Of a stretch of DNA of 64,000 nt, positions 15,849 through 25,235 are shown piece by piece (position 1 is the first letter of the stretch; every line of letters starts with the position of its first letter). Made by a program: the position numbers and the translations under genes. The DNA comes from Polaribacter pectinis (GTDB lineage Bacteria > Bacteroidota > Bacteroidia > Flavobacteriales > Flavobacteriaceae): contig NZ_CP060695.1 in NCBI RefSeq assembly GCF_014352875.1, positions 341,501-405,500 of the forward strand, in the 5' to 3' direction. Below the pieces are notes generated by a model, which saw nothing but the letters and a program-made list of their open reading frames with translations, did not search any database and was not told the DNA's origin.

Positions 15849-16247
15849 TTATTGATTCATTTCCATAGAATGATCGTATTTACAACAACCAGGTAAACCC
15901 TCATAAGCATTTAAATCTCCTTCAACTTTTTCAGTATCATAACCAGAAGCTGCAATTGCTTTGTGAATTGATATTACATCTGTTTTACCTTCATCAAAAG
16001 ACACTTTTATTTGCTTTTTATCTTTATCCCAATTTGCAGTTGCAACACCTTCAACATTATTTGTTGCTTTCTCAATTGTATTTTTACACATACCACAATT
16101 ACCTCTTACACCAAAAGAAATCTCTTTCATTGCCATTTTACTAGAAGCTTCTATATTGTTTGTATTTGAATCCTTTTTACCCTCGTTTTTACAGCTAGTG
16201 AAAACTATTGCTATAATAACTACCATACTTAAAATTACTTTTTTCAT
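15849..16247 (-). CDS. Periplasmic HMA-domain lipoprotein
   Basis: 132 aa. Signal with lipobox (MKKVILSMVVIIAIVFTSC). Residues about 40-110 form a heavy-metal-associated domain with the ligand loop GNCGMCKNTIE in place of the common GMTCxxC. The C-terminus adds a second Cys pair and His/Met (GCCKYDHSMEM). It may carry copper in the periplasm between CopA, CusB and the oxidase. Last gene of the copper cluster, 30 bp after cusB; the 36-bp palindrome follows. Confidence 0.8.
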   Translation of the reverse strand: MKKVILSMVVIIAIVFTSCKNEGKKDSNTNNIEASSKMAMKEISFGVRGNCGMCKNTIEKATNNVEGVATANWDKDKKQIKVSFDEGKTDVISIHKAIAASGYDTEKVEGDLNAYEGLPGCCKYDHSMEMNQ

Positions 16248-16277
16248 TGTTTTAAATTTAATTATTAATTGACTTTA

Positions 16278-18047
16278 TTACTCTAATATTTGTTTTACTT
16301 CACCACAGGATATCATTGCCTGACCATAATATGGATTGATTACTTTTTCTTCATTACTTAACCAATATGCTCCTTTATTATTATTTGCCATTGGGCAAAA
16401 TTCTACAAAGACTTTTTTATTAATACCAAATAATTTAATTGTATTGATTAAATGTGAGGAAAGGTGTTTAAAATGGTCTCTTTGAACTTTGATATCTGAA
16501 CTCTTTGAAATTGAATTGGCTGACGCTTTTATTTCTTTTTCTATAGTCATCCAATGATTATGTGCATTCTTATCTTTTAATTGTTTCATATCTACTTTAG
16601 ATATATTTTCTAATATTATTTTTGATGTTAACATTGCATTATTAGCATCCTCATTAACCAATTCATCTTTTAATTTTATGTAACTATTAAATACTATTTC
16701 TATCTGATTTTGAAAAATCTTTGAAACTTTGATACGCTCATCCATTTTAGAATGGTCTTTTTTATTTGTTTTCGTAGTTTCCATTCCTAGATGCCCTTCG
16801 TGACCTGTCATTACTTTACCACCCACTTTATTCATCATCGATTTCTTACCTTGTAATTGTGCTGCTGCATCAATAGTGAAAACACCATTTGTTACTATTT
16901 CATCACCATTACTTAAGCCCTCTAAAACTTCATAATTATCACCTAGTTTTTTCCCTAACGTAATTTCACGCATTTCAAAAACTGGCTTTGATGTATCTGG
17001 TTTTATATAAACAACAGATCTTTTTCCTGTCCATAAAACAGCAGAAGAAGGTATGCTTACAGCATTATTATTGTTACCAGTTTTGTTTTTAATTTTAGCT
17101 TCAACAAACATTCCTGGTTTAAACTTATTCTTCTTATTATTTAAAACAACTCTTAATGTTACAGTTCTAGTTTTGGTATTTAAAATTGGGTCTATAAAAT
17201 CTACTTTCCCATTAAACTCTTCATTAGCATAGGCATTTGTTGTAACCACAACTTCTTGCTCTTTCTTAAAGTTGTCTATTTGATTCTCATACACATCAAA
17301 ATTACCCCAAACTGTACTTAGTTTTGAAATCTTTAAAAGTGGTTGCCCTTGTTTTATATAATCACCTTGCTCTACTAATTTTGCTGAAACTGTACCGGAA
17401 ACTGTTGCATACACAGGGAAGTTCTTTATTACTTTACCTGAAGCTTCAATTTGGTTTATCTGCTTTTCATTTAGTTTCCAAAGTTTTAATTTATTCTTAA
17501 CTGCCTTGTATAGCTCAGGTTGTGATTCTTTTAAATTAGCAGCCGTAATTAGTTCTTGTTGAGCAGCGTATAATTCTGGAGAATAAATAGTTGCCAAAAG
17601 TTGCCCCTTATTAATTTTTTCACCAGTAAAACTTACATTTAATTTCTCTATTCTTCCCGAGAAATAACTTACTTGAACAGCATTAGATTCTTCATTTTCT
17701 ACAATTTTACCTGATAATTTTATAAAATTGTCTTTCTGATTACTATTACCAACCAATGAAGTTTGAATGTTTGCCAAAGCCATTGCATTATTTGATAACT
17801 TAAATTGATCTGCTAATAAACCTTCAGCACTACTTTCTGCAGGAATTAAATCCATACCACAAATTGGGCAATCTCCTGGTTCTGATTTCATAATTTGAGG
17901 ATGCATTGAGCAGGTCCATTTTTGGTTTGTCTTTACAGTTTTATTATGATTGTGCTCAGATTCCTGAGTTGATGAATTACCAAATAGTATCCATCCTAAT
18001 ACTAGACCAATAGCTAATATTCCGATATAAATTGCGTATTTTTTCAT
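16278..18047 (-). CDS. cusB: CusB-like adaptor with HMBD and DUF3347 domains
   Basis: 589 aa, longer than a plain CusB (about 400). One N-terminal membrane anchor (YIGILAIGLVLGWILFG) is followed by a heavy-metal-binding domain, WTCSMHPQI through CPICGMDLIP (48-69). The adaptor core runs to about residue 400, with SYFSGRIEKLNVSFTGEKINKG and VEQGDYIKQGQPLLKI as lipoyl half-motifs. A Met/His linker then leads to a C-terminal DUF3347 domain (about 435-589) ending in NPYYGQAMISCGEV. The adaptor feeds periplasmic Cu+/Ag+ to CusA; the matching pump is 12 kb upstream in the same array. The DUF3347 part is paralogous to the free protein at 25236-25844. Confidence 0.88.
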   Translation of the reverse strand: MKKYAIYIGILAIGLVLGWILFGNSSTQESEHNHNKTVKTNQKWTCSMHPQIMKSEPGDCPICGMDLIPAESSAEGLLADQFKLSNNAMALANIQTSLVGNSNQKDNFIKLSGKIVENEESNAVQVSYFSGRIEKLNVSFTGEKINKGQLLATIYSPELYAAQQELITAANLKESQPELYKAVKNKLKLWKLNEKQINQIEASGKVIKNFPVYATVSGTVSAKLVEQGDYIKQGQPLLKISKLSTVWGNFDVYENQIDNFKKEQEVVVTTNAYANEEFNGKVDFIDPILNTKTRTVTLRVVLNNKKNKFKPGMFVEAKIKNKTGNNNNAVSIPSSAVLWTGKRSVVYIKPDTSKPVFEMREITLGKKLGDNYEVLEGLSNGDEIVTNGVFTIDAAAQLQGKKSMMNKVGGKVMTGHEGHLGMETTKTNKKDHSKMDERIKVSKIFQNQIEIVFNSYIKLKDELVNEDANNAMLTSKIILENISKVDMKQLKDKNAHNHWMTIEKEIKASANSISKSSDIKVQRDHFKHLSSHLINTIKLFGINKKVFVEFCPMANNNKGAYWLSNEEKVINPYYGQAMISCGEVKQILE

Positions 18048-18058
18048 TTCTAAATTGA

Positions 18059-18769
18059 TTATTTATTTGTTTTTTTTAATATTTTTCTAATTGTAGGTGA
18101 TGAGGTAAACCAGAGTAAAAACCCGCTTAAAACTGTGATTAATCCTAAAAGTGAAAAGACTCTTAAAACGATAGTATTAAAATTATCTCTACCCTCATAA
18201 TCCATTGTGTGGGTCATCCATAAGAAATCAAACCATCTCCAACTTTGATGTCTAACTGTTTGAAATTTCCCATCTTTTATGGACACATATGCTTTTATGC
18301 TTTCATCATTTGCGTAAGAGATTACATAAGCTGGTAATAGTTTTTCTCTGTATTCGTGATGTTTTCCGGTTTCATCAATTAAATTGATATCTACTACTTC
18401 TAAACCATCTTTCATATAGTTTTTAGCAACAGACAAAGCTTCGTCTTTAGTAATATTAGTTTTTAAACTACCATCAATAGCATTGTATAATTGTTCTTTG
18501 TTAATCCAATAATATGGAGAATTATTAATGTCTCTCAGTTCTATTGTATTGATACCATTTTGAATTTTTAAATCTGATGGACTTATAAGATTATTAAATG
18601 CTTTTGATTGATACTCTAAATTTTTAAATTGGTCCCCGTGAATTTCGTCAATATCTGTCCAACTAAAATATAAACCACTAATCGTCCAAAATAAAAATTG
18701 AATACCTAAAAACAATCCTAAATAACGATGTGTCTTTCTAATTTTTAATGCGGCTTGTCTGTTTATCAT
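18059..18769 (-). CDS. PepSY-domain membrane protein
   Basis: 236 aa. The N-terminus KIRKTHRYLGLFLGIQFLFWTISG is the PepSY-associated helix, and a second helix lies at the end (VFSLLGLITVLSGFLLWF). Between them a periplasmic loop of about 150 residues carries one PepSY repeat with the motif DEALSVAKNYMKDGLEV. Proteins of this kind sit beside copper ATPases in many flavobacteria and may take part in periplasmic metal reduction or handling; the role is not established. Its start lies 3 bp from the copA stop. Confidence 0.75.
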   Translation of the reverse strand: MINRQAALKIRKTHRYLGLFLGIQFLFWTISGLYFSWTDIDEIHGDQFKNLEYQSKAFNNLISPSDLKIQNGINTIELRDINNSPYYWINKEQLYNAIDGSLKTNITKDEALSVAKNYMKDGLEVVDINLIDETGKHHEYREKLLPAYVISYANDESIKAYVSIKDGKFQTVRHQSWRWFDFLWMTHTMDYEGRDNFNTIVLRVFSLLGLITVLSGFLLWFTSSPTIRKILKKTNK

Positions 18770-18771
18770 TG

Positions 18772-21249
18772 TTATAATTTAATATTTCTTAACCTTAATG
18801 AGTTTACAATTACAGAAACAGAGCTAAAACTCATAGCTGCTGCTGCAATCATTGGTGATAGTAAAATTCCAAAAACTGGATATAATAAACCTGCTGCAAC
18901 TGGCACTCCTAAAATGTTATAAATGAATGCAAAAAACAGGTTTTGTTTGATGTTTTTCATTACTGCTTTACCAAGGTTTGTTGCTTTAACAATACCTAGT
19001 AAATCACCTTTTACTAAAGTTACTTCACTACTTTCTATGGCTACATCTGTACCTGTTCCCATTGCTATACCAATATTAGCTTGTGCCAAAGCAGGAGCGT
19101 CATTAATACCATCACCAGCCATTGCAACTATTTTACCTTGAGATTGTAATTCTTTAATGACATTTAATTTGTCTTCGGGTAAACATTCTGCTTGAAAACT
19201 AGCCAAGTTTAATTGATCCGCAACATATTTTGCAGTACGTTTATTATCGCCAGTTAACATAATTACTTCAATACCTTGTCTTTGTAATTCGCTTATTGCT
19301 TGTTTACTGGTAGCTTTAATTGCATCTGTTATGGTAACATAACCCACTACAATTTGATTAATAGCTATGTAAGAAACTGTTTTTCCTTGTTCTTGTTCTG
19401 TAATAATTTTAGCATCAAATTCAGAAGTGATTTTTGCTTTTACTAATTCCATTAATTTTTTATTACCAAGAGCAATTTTTTTATTTCTAACTGTACCAAT
19501 AACACCTTTACCCATTACAGCTTCAAAATCTTTTGATTCTAGCAGTTTTACACTTTTTGCTTTTGCAAAATTCACAATAGCTTCAGCCAAAGGATGCTCA
19601 CTGTATTGGTTTAAGGAAGCAATGCCTTGTAATAAGTTTTCATCAAATGCTCCAGCAGTATTTATTACTTTTTCTACTGATGGTTTACCTTCTGTTATTG
19701 TTCCTGTTTTATCAGTAATTAACACATCTACTTTATTTAAATTTTCTAAAGCTTCAGCATTTTTGATTAAGACACCATTTTGTGCACCTTTACCCACACC
19801 TACCATTACTGACATTGGTGTTGCCAAACCTAAAGCACAAGGACACGCAATAATTAATACTGCAATAGAATTTACAAAAGCAAAAACCATTGCTGGTTCT
19901 GGTCCAAAATAACGCCAAATGATAAAAGTAATAGTGGCAACAAGAATAACTACTGGCACAAAATATTTAGATATTTTATCTGCTAATTTTTGGATTGGAG
20001 CTCTTGAACGACTTGCATTGTTTACCATATGGATAATTTGAGATAACAAGGTTTCTGACCCTACTTTTTCTGCAATCATCACAAAAGATTTTGTACCATT
20101 AATAGTACCTGAACTTACAGCATCATTTATTTTTTTATCCACAGGAATAGGTTCTCCAGTTATCATAGATTCATCTATATTACTCTGACCTTCTGTAATT
20201 TTACCATCTACCGGAATTTTATCTCCTGGTTTTACACGAAGTAAATCTCCTTTTTTAATACTATGAATTGAGATGATTTCGTCTCCTGATTCTGTAACTA
20301 AAGTCGCTTCTGTTGGTGCTAGTTTTAATAGTTCTTTAATCGCACCACTAGTTTGACTATGTGCTTTCGCCTCTAGTAATTGACCTAATAAAACTAATGT
20401 AAGAATTACTGTTGTCGCTTCAAAATAGACGAATACTGTACCACTTTCCGTTTTAAATTGATCTGGAAATACATCTGGAAAAAACATTGCGACTAAACTG
20501 AATAACCAAGCAACTCCTGTACCTATTCCAATAAGAGTAAACATATTTAGGTTCCAAGTTTTTATACTTTTATAGGCACGTTCGAAAAACATCCAACAAG
20601 TATAAAATACCACAGGAAGAGATAAAATTAATTGAATCCAATTCCAAGTAAATTGAGAAAACATTTTTGTTAATGGGTTTCCTGGGATTAAATCTGCCAT
20701 TGCAATTATGAAAATAGGTACTGTAAATAGTACAGAAATTTTCATTTTGGTAAGCAATTTTAGGTAGGTTTTATCTTCTTCGTTTTCTGAAGGTTCTATT
20801 GCGACTAAATCCATTCCACAAATAGGACAATTTCCTGGTTTATCCTTTATAATTTCAGAATGCATAGGACACGTATATGCAGTTGTTACTTGTAGTTTTG
20901 GTTGTTCTACTAAATCCATCCCACAAACAGGGCAACCTACTTGAGAATTATAGGTTTTATCATCTTCACAATGCATAGGGCAATAAAAAACACCATTACC
21001 TTCTTCTATAAATTTCACTTCTTTATGCTTATTATGACCAGGCATTTCAATTGTATAATGTAACCCAGCATTCAATAAAGTTTCTTGTAATTTTTCTAAA
21101 GAAATATGTGAAGACATTTCTATAGCTACTGTTTTTTCTTTTAAAAATACTTCTACTTTTGTAATCTCTTTTAGAGTACTTAAAGCATTTTCTACATTGG
21201 TTTTACAACCATTGCAAGTCATTCCTTGTATATTATATGTATGTTTCAT
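18772..21249 (-). CDS. copA: CopA-type Cu+/Ag+ exporting P-type ATPase
   Basis: 825 aa. The domains are in order: an HMA domain with GMTCNGC at 9-15; two heavy-metal-binding domains, FYCPMHCED to CPVCGMDLV (88-114) and YTCPMHSEI to CPICGMDLV (125-149); the membrane core with TGEP at 364-367, CPC at 469-471, DKTGT with Asp513, HP in SEHPLAEA and GDGINDAPALA. The last helices hold the P1B-1 residues YN and MxxSS (FIYNILGVP and MAAAAMSFSSVSV region), which fix Cu+/Ag+ as substrate. It pumps copper from the cytoplasm to the periplasm. The 13-bp gap to the APC permease suggests co-transcription. Confidence 0.95.
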   Translation of the reverse strand: MKHTYNIQGMTCNGCKTNVENALSTLKEITKVEVFLKEKTVAIEMSSHISLEKLQETLLNAGLHYTIEMPGHNKHKEVKFIEEGNGVFYCPMHCEDDKTYNSQVGCPVCGMDLVEQPKLQVTTAYTCPMHSEIIKDKPGNCPICGMDLVAIEPSENEEDKTYLKLLTKMKISVLFTVPIFIIAMADLIPGNPLTKMFSQFTWNWIQLILSLPVVFYTCWMFFERAYKSIKTWNLNMFTLIGIGTGVAWLFSLVAMFFPDVFPDQFKTESGTVFVYFEATTVILTLVLLGQLLEAKAHSQTSGAIKELLKLAPTEATLVTESGDEIISIHSIKKGDLLRVKPGDKIPVDGKITEGQSNIDESMITGEPIPVDKKINDAVSSGTINGTKSFVMIAEKVGSETLLSQIIHMVNNASRSRAPIQKLADKISKYFVPVVILVATITFIIWRYFGPEPAMVFAFVNSIAVLIIACPCALGLATPMSVMVGVGKGAQNGVLIKNAEALENLNKVDVLITDKTGTITEGKPSVEKVINTAGAFDENLLQGIASLNQYSEHPLAEAIVNFAKAKSVKLLESKDFEAVMGKGVIGTVRNKKIALGNKKLMELVKAKITSEFDAKIITEQEQGKTVSYIAINQIVVGYVTITDAIKATSKQAISELQRQGIEVIMLTGDNKRTAKYVADQLNLASFQAECLPEDKLNVIKELQSQGKIVAMAGDGINDAPALAQANIGIAMGTGTDVAIESSEVTLVKGDLLGIVKATNLGKAVMKNIKQNLFFAFIYNILGVPVAAGLLYPVFGILLSPMIAAAAMSFSSVSVIVNSLRLRNIKL

Positions 21250-21261
21250 AATTTTAAAGTT

Positions 21262-22611
21262 TTACATTTTCATCATTTCTTCATCACCCATTTTCATTTC
21301 CATATGCATATTCCCATCTTTATCTGTATGAGATTTCATAAAAACAAATTGAAAAAGAAAAACAAGAACAATTCCTATACCCGCTACTATGAGTACAAAA
21401 GGATCGTTTACATATTTTAAATAAATGAATGCTGATAAAATAACGATATCCATAAATATTGCTATTATTGGAATAATTGGATTAAATTTCACTTCTTTTT
21501 TAAGGTACCTGAAAAGCCCCCAATGAATTGCAATATCCATTATTAGATAAAAGATAGCACCAATAGAAGCTATTCGAGTTAAGTCGAATAGAATTGTTAA
21601 AAGTATTGCCAAAGAAACCGTAAAAATTAGCGCAGGGTTTTTGAGATTTTTAATTCTATTTAGGTTAGGTACTTGTTTCATTTTACTTAACATTCCTAAC
21701 ATTCTTGAAGCAGAATAAACGCTAGCAATTACTCCAGAAACTGTAGCAATAATTGCAAGAAAAATAGTTAAAATAGAACCCCATTCGCCAAATATTGGTT
21801 TTGCAGCTGCTGCCAATGCATAATCTTTTGCTATAATAATTTCATCAATACTTAATGCACCTGCAACTGATAATGCTAAAATAACATAGATAATTGTACA
21901 AACTGCAATTGAAATAATTATAGAGCGACCAACATTTTTGTGTGGATTTTTAATATCTCCTCCTTGATTTGTAATCGTTGTAAACCCTTTAAAAGCAAGA
22001 ATTGATAGTGCCAATGCAGCTACAAACCCAAATCCTTCGGGTAATGGTTGACTATTGGTTGGTATATAATTTCCTGTTATTGTAGGTAAGCCTGAAATAA
22101 TCAATCCAGAAATTGCTAACAATGCAATACCCACTATTTTAATAATTGCAGTAAAAGTAGCAGTTGCTTCAATAATTTTATTACCAGAAATATTTATGAT
22201 ATAAGCTGTACCAATAAGAACTACACCTAATATGGATGCATAACCAGCATACTCTTGTGGAAATAAACGTAAAGTATAAGCGCCAAAAGTACCAGCAACT
22301 AAACTTTCTGCAACCACCATTGATATATACATTAATAGAGAGAAAGAACCAGCAGCAGTTCCAGGCCCATACGCTTTTGTTAAAAATTTTGCGACACCAC
22401 CAGAAGATGGATAGGCATTTGAAAACTTAACATAAGAATAAGAACTAAAACCTACTACAACTGCACCTGCAATGAATGCGATTGGAAACAAATCACCTAC
22501 TAATTCTGCAATTTGCCCCATTAACACGAATATACCAGCGCCAATCATTACTCCTGTACCTAACGAAACAGAGCCTAATAAAGATAGTTTTTGAGTATTT
22601 TCTTTTAACAT
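21262..22611 (-). CDS. APC-family permease with a Met/His-rich tail
   Basis: 449 aa, about 12 membrane helices. The first helix motif GTGVMIGAGIFVLMGQIAELVG and the later SSGGVAKFLTKAYGP are typical of amino acid-polyamine-cation (APC) permeases. The C-terminus is unusual: after the last helix there are about 25 residues rich in Met, His and Asp (HTDKDGNMHMEMKMGDEEMMKM region), a likely metal ligand. The gene starts 2 bp before the stop of the universal stress gene and is followed by copA. Substrate is unknown; transport of an amino acid ligand or of a metal complex is possible. Confidence 0.8.
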   Translation of the reverse strand: MLKENTQKLSLLGSVSLGTGVMIGAGIFVLMGQIAELVGDLFPIAFIAGAVVVGFSSYSYVKFSNAYPSSGGVAKFLTKAYGPGTAAGSFSLLMYISMVVAESLVAGTFGAYTLRLFPQEYAGYASILGVVLIGTAYIINISGNKIIEATATFTAIIKIVGIALLAISGLIISGLPTITGNYIPTNSQPLPEGFGFVAALALSILAFKGFTTITNQGGDIKNPHKNVGRSIIISIAVCTIIYVILALSVAGALSIDEIIIAKDYALAAAAKPIFGEWGSILTIFLAIIATVSGVIASVYSASRMLGMLSKMKQVPNLNRIKNLKNPALIFTVSLAILLTILFDLTRIASIGAIFYLIMDIAIHWGLFRYLKKEVKFNPIIPIIAIFMDIVILSAFIYLKYVNDPFVLIVAGIGIVLVFLFQFVFMKSHTDKDGNMHMEMKMGDEEMMKM

Positions 22612-22612
22612 T

Positions 22613-23446
22613 TTAAAGATGTGTTATGATTATCGGTTTTTTTGAATGGTTTGTCACGCTTTCTGCAATGCTTTTAGAAAAAACACTGAAAACACCATCC
22701 CTCATATGACTATTCATTGCAATTAAATCCACATCATTTGATTCTTCAAAATTTTCAATACCACCTAGTACAGTAGATGAATTATAAATATGCATTTCAA
22801 AATTTTCTAATTTTGGAAATTGTTTAACAAATTTCTTTATGGATTGTAATCCATTATTTATGTTATTAGAAATTGAATCTGTATTTATATGAAGTAAATG
22901 AATCTTAGCATTGATTTTTTTTGCTAGATTCAAAACCCTTTCAAAAGCACTAACCTCATCTAGGTTGAAGTCTGAAACAAAGACTATATTTTTAAAAGGG
23001 AATGTTACTTTTTCATCTTTCACAACCAAAATAGGCACGTGTGCTTTACGAATAATGTTTTGGACATTACTACCTAAAATTTCATTCAGAAAACCTTTTT
23101 CTGTTCCTTTACTACCAGTTATTATAAAATCGTGATGAAAATCGTGCGTATGTGTGGCGATAGCATTGTTATCTGAGATGAATTCTAAAAAAGTTCTAGA
23201 GGTTAACCCCTTATCTACTGCTTCTTTATCTAATCCTCTTAGGCTGTTTTTAGCTTTCCCAATTTTTTTAAGTATTTCTGGGTAATTATGTTCATCAGTT
23301 TTATTAAGTTTCACCCAATCTACTGGTGTATGTAGTTGGTGTAGAAAATGAATTTCAGCCTTGTAAAGAACAGCCATTTTTATTGCTAAATGTGCTGCTT
23401 TTTGACAGTTATCTGAAAAATCTGTTGGAACTAAAATGTTTTTCAT
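22613..23446 (-). CDS. Universal stress protein, tandem Usp domains
   Basis: 277 aa from the ATG at 23446 (a TTG two codons earlier is a less likely start). Two UspA folds: residues 1-145 with MKNILVPTDFSDNCQKAA and the nucleotide loop TGSKGTEKGFLNEILGSN, and 150-277 with NIVFVSDFNLDEVSAFERVL and a weaker loop (MNSHMRDGVFSVFSKS). The first domain thus keeps the G-x2-G-x9-G(S/T)-type ATP-binding loop. Tandem Usp proteins of this size are common in Bacteroidetes. It overlaps closely with the APC permease and NTF2-like genes and may serve a general stress role within the copper array. Confidence 0.82.
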   Translation of the reverse strand: MKNILVPTDFSDNCQKAAHLAIKMAVLYKAEIHFLHQLHTPVDWVKLNKTDEHNYPEILKKIGKAKNSLRGLDKEAVDKGLTSRTFLEFISDNNAIATHTHDFHHDFIITGSKGTEKGFLNEILGSNVQNIIRKAHVPILVVKDEKVTFPFKNIVFVSDFNLDEVSAFERVLNLAKKINAKIHLLHINTDSISNNINNGLQSIKKFVKQFPKLENFEMHIYNSSTVLGGIENFEESNDVDLIAMNSHMRDGVFSVFSKSIAESVTNHSKKPIIITHL

Positions 23447-23452
23447 AATCAA

Positions 23453-23944
23453 TTAGATTTTTAGTTTTTTAAATGAGGTGTGAGAATGAATTATCTTCCA
23501 TTTTCCATCTATTTTTTGCAATATTGATGTAGCTACTCCCTTACTTTTAATAGTTCGTTCTTTTGTGCTTTTGGTTTTATTAGCTTTTAAAACTATTGTG
23601 TAGATATAATTTTCAGTTGTAAAGGCGTATGGAGAATTTACAGTTGTCTGAATTGCATAATCAGAAAAAGTAAAACTTTTAAAATGTCCTAATTCTGGCC
23701 CCAAATGATGCGATATGTATTCTTTGTATGTACCCTCTAATTTTCCTTGCTCAAATATGATAGCATCTGGTGTAAAAAGTTCAAAAGTGCCTTCTGTTGT
23801 TAAATTTTGTATTGCATCTTTATAAGCTTTCATTACGGATTTTACTTCTTTTTTGTCTTTAATATTAGAAGTATCCTGTGCATTCGTAAGATTAACTGTT
23901 AAAAGGAAAAGAGTTAATAGAGTAATAAATTTAAGTACTTTCAT
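23453..23944 (-). CDS. Secreted NTF2/SnoaL-like protein
   Basis: 163 aa with a signal peptide ending in NLTNAQ. The mature part has the cone-shaped NTF2-like pattern: helix with VKSVMKAYKDAIQNLT, FTPDAIIFEQGKLEG, a long beta-sheet, and the closing strands GVATSILQKIDGKWKIIHSHTSF, which are characteristic of DUF4440/SnoaL-type domains. No metal ligands stand out except His in SHHLG. Its function in the copper cluster is unknown. Confidence 0.75.
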   Translation of the reverse strand: MKVLKFITLLTLFLLTVNLTNAQDTSNIKDKKEVKSVMKAYKDAIQNLTTEGTFELFTPDAIIFEQGKLEGTYKEYISHHLGPELGHFKSFTFSDYAIQTTVNSPYAFTTENYIYTIVLKANKTKSTKERTIKSKGVATSILQKIDGKWKIIHSHTSFKKLKI

Positions 23945-23964
23945 AATTTAAGTTTTAAAAAGGA

Positions 23965-24522
23965 TTATTTGTTTATATGGATTCTATTGATTTTTGAAAT
24001 ACCAAAAACTAAAACGAAAAAGCTTAAAACAACTTCTAAAATAACAATTAGTTTTCCTGCTATAGAAATGGGTACAATATCTCCATATCCAACAGAAGAA
24101 AAAGTTATAAAACTGAAATACAAAAACTCAAAAAATTGTAAGAAAAACGAGTTATTTGGAATCGTTTCAAATTTAAAATTTTCTGAATTTAATACATATA
24201 AAGCCTGATAATCTGCTGAAAATGATAGCACAATTAAAATAAATAAGATCCCAAATAAAGTAAGAACGTGAGTAAGTTGATGACTTTCTCCTATTATTTT
24301 GCTTAATTGTGTAAAAGTTAACTTTACAATAAAAATGGTTTTAAAAAATGCCAAACTAACAATTAAAAAAGGTAGAAATATACTGTCAGAATCTACAACA
24401 ATCCATAAGGTATAACTTAAAGATGAAGCAATAACTATACTGGTAGTAAGTATTACTTTTTTAAATAGTTGTTTGTAAAAGTCTGTGCTTTTAGATTTTT
24501 CTACAGTGTTTTCTTTAGGCAT
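23965..24522 (-). CDS. Two-pore-helix-type potassium channel protein
   Basis: 185 aa with about four hydrophobic helices. The selectivity filter TFSSVGYGD (residues 140-148) sits in a pore helix and is followed by the inner helix LIVILEVVLSFFVLVFGI, as in the ion channel (Ion_trans_2) family. The cytoplasmic ends are short and no RCK or cyclic-nucleotide domain is present. It may counterbalance membrane charge or potassium during metal stress, but nothing in the sequence ties it to copper other than its place in the array. Confidence 0.8.
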   Translation of the reverse strand: MPKENTVEKSKSTDFYKQLFKKVILTTSIVIASSLSYTLWIVVDSDSIFLPFLIVSLAFFKTIFIVKLTFTQLSKIIGESHQLTHVLTLFGILFILIVLSFSADYQALYVLNSENFKFETIPNNSFFLQFFEFLYFSFITFSSVGYGDIVPISIAGKLIVILEVVLSFFVLVFGISKINRIHINK

Positions 24523-24535
24523 TTTAATTTATTTA

Positions 24536-24669
24536 TTAACTAAATAATTGAAGTACCAATGCACCACCAACTATTAAAAATAGTATTATATATACTATAT
24601 AATTGAACCATTTTTTATATTAGACTTTTTTTCGGTGTCTTGAAAACCGTTTTTACAACATTCTTTCAT
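24536..24669 (-). pseudogene. Small membrane protein gene with a -1 frameshift in an A6 run
   Basis: From the ATG at 24669 the frame reads MKECCKNGFQDTEKKSNIK and then hits TAG. If one base is added in the run of six T (plus strand 24611-24616, A6 in the gene), the frame continues as KKWFNYIVYIILFLIV-GGALVLQLFS and ends with TAA at 24536-24538, giving a 44-residue protein with a CC pair at the start and one membrane helix. I recall small flavobacterial proteins with exactly this pattern (CCK..., ...KKWFNYI...). It is either a recent loss, a sequencing error in a homopolymer, or programmed slippage. Confidence 0.6.
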
Positions 24670-24782
24670 TTTAATCTCTTATTAAAATAATACCCAAAAA
24701 TGAGAGTTAGACCGTATCCAATCAACCAAAAAAAAATAAGACTTTCTCTCAAGTTCAAGTATCTTTTACTATTTTTTTATTT

Positions 24783-25235
24783 TTATAAATTATCTTTTAA
24801 TTGGGCGATAAAATTGATTATTTCATTCGTTTCTTCGCTTGAGAATTTTGCATCTTTATGAATTAACGTGTAAGAATTTAATGGCATTTCTCCGCTTTCT
24901 ATTTGTTTAATAATTGATCGTAATTTGCTGACTTTTCTCCGATTTGTTAAAGAACCCCATTCACTAAAATTTAATTCTTTTTTGCCATCTTTAATATGTT
25001 CTTCTAAAAACCAAGCAATTGGTTGTATTTTATTATACCAAGGGTATTTAGTGTTGTTACTATGGCAATCATAACAAGATACTTGCAACTTGTTTTTTAT
25101 ATTATTTGGCACATTATTTACCAACATAAAATCGGTTACTGGTACAATATCAGTTTGGTTGCGTTCTGTGGGTACAAATTGAATTCCCACAAAAGCGACC
25201 AATAAAATCAACAATATGATTTTAACAGTTTTCAT
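24783..25235 (-). CDS. Haem-binding domain protein, c-type CxxCH
   Basis: 150 aa. One N-terminal hydrophobic segment (ILLILLVAFVGIQFVP) anchors or exports it. The haem-binding domain has SCYDCHSNNTKYPWYNKIQP with Cys54, Cys57 and His58, which is the typical start of the Haem_bd family. The later EEHIKDGKKELNFSEW and GEMPLNSYTLIHKDA match the same family; Met in GEMPL could be the second haem ligand. It probably acts in periplasmic redox chemistry, perhaps together with the multicopper oxidase. The start codon follows the stop of the DUF3347 gene directly. Confidence 0.85.
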   Translation of the reverse strand: MKTVKIILLILLVAFVGIQFVPTERNQTDIVPVTDFMLVNNVPNNIKNKLQVSCYDCHSNNTKYPWYNKIQPIAWFLEEHIKDGKKELNFSEWGSLTNRRKVSKLRSIIKQIESGEMPLNSYTLIHKDAKFSSEETNEIINFIAQLKDNL

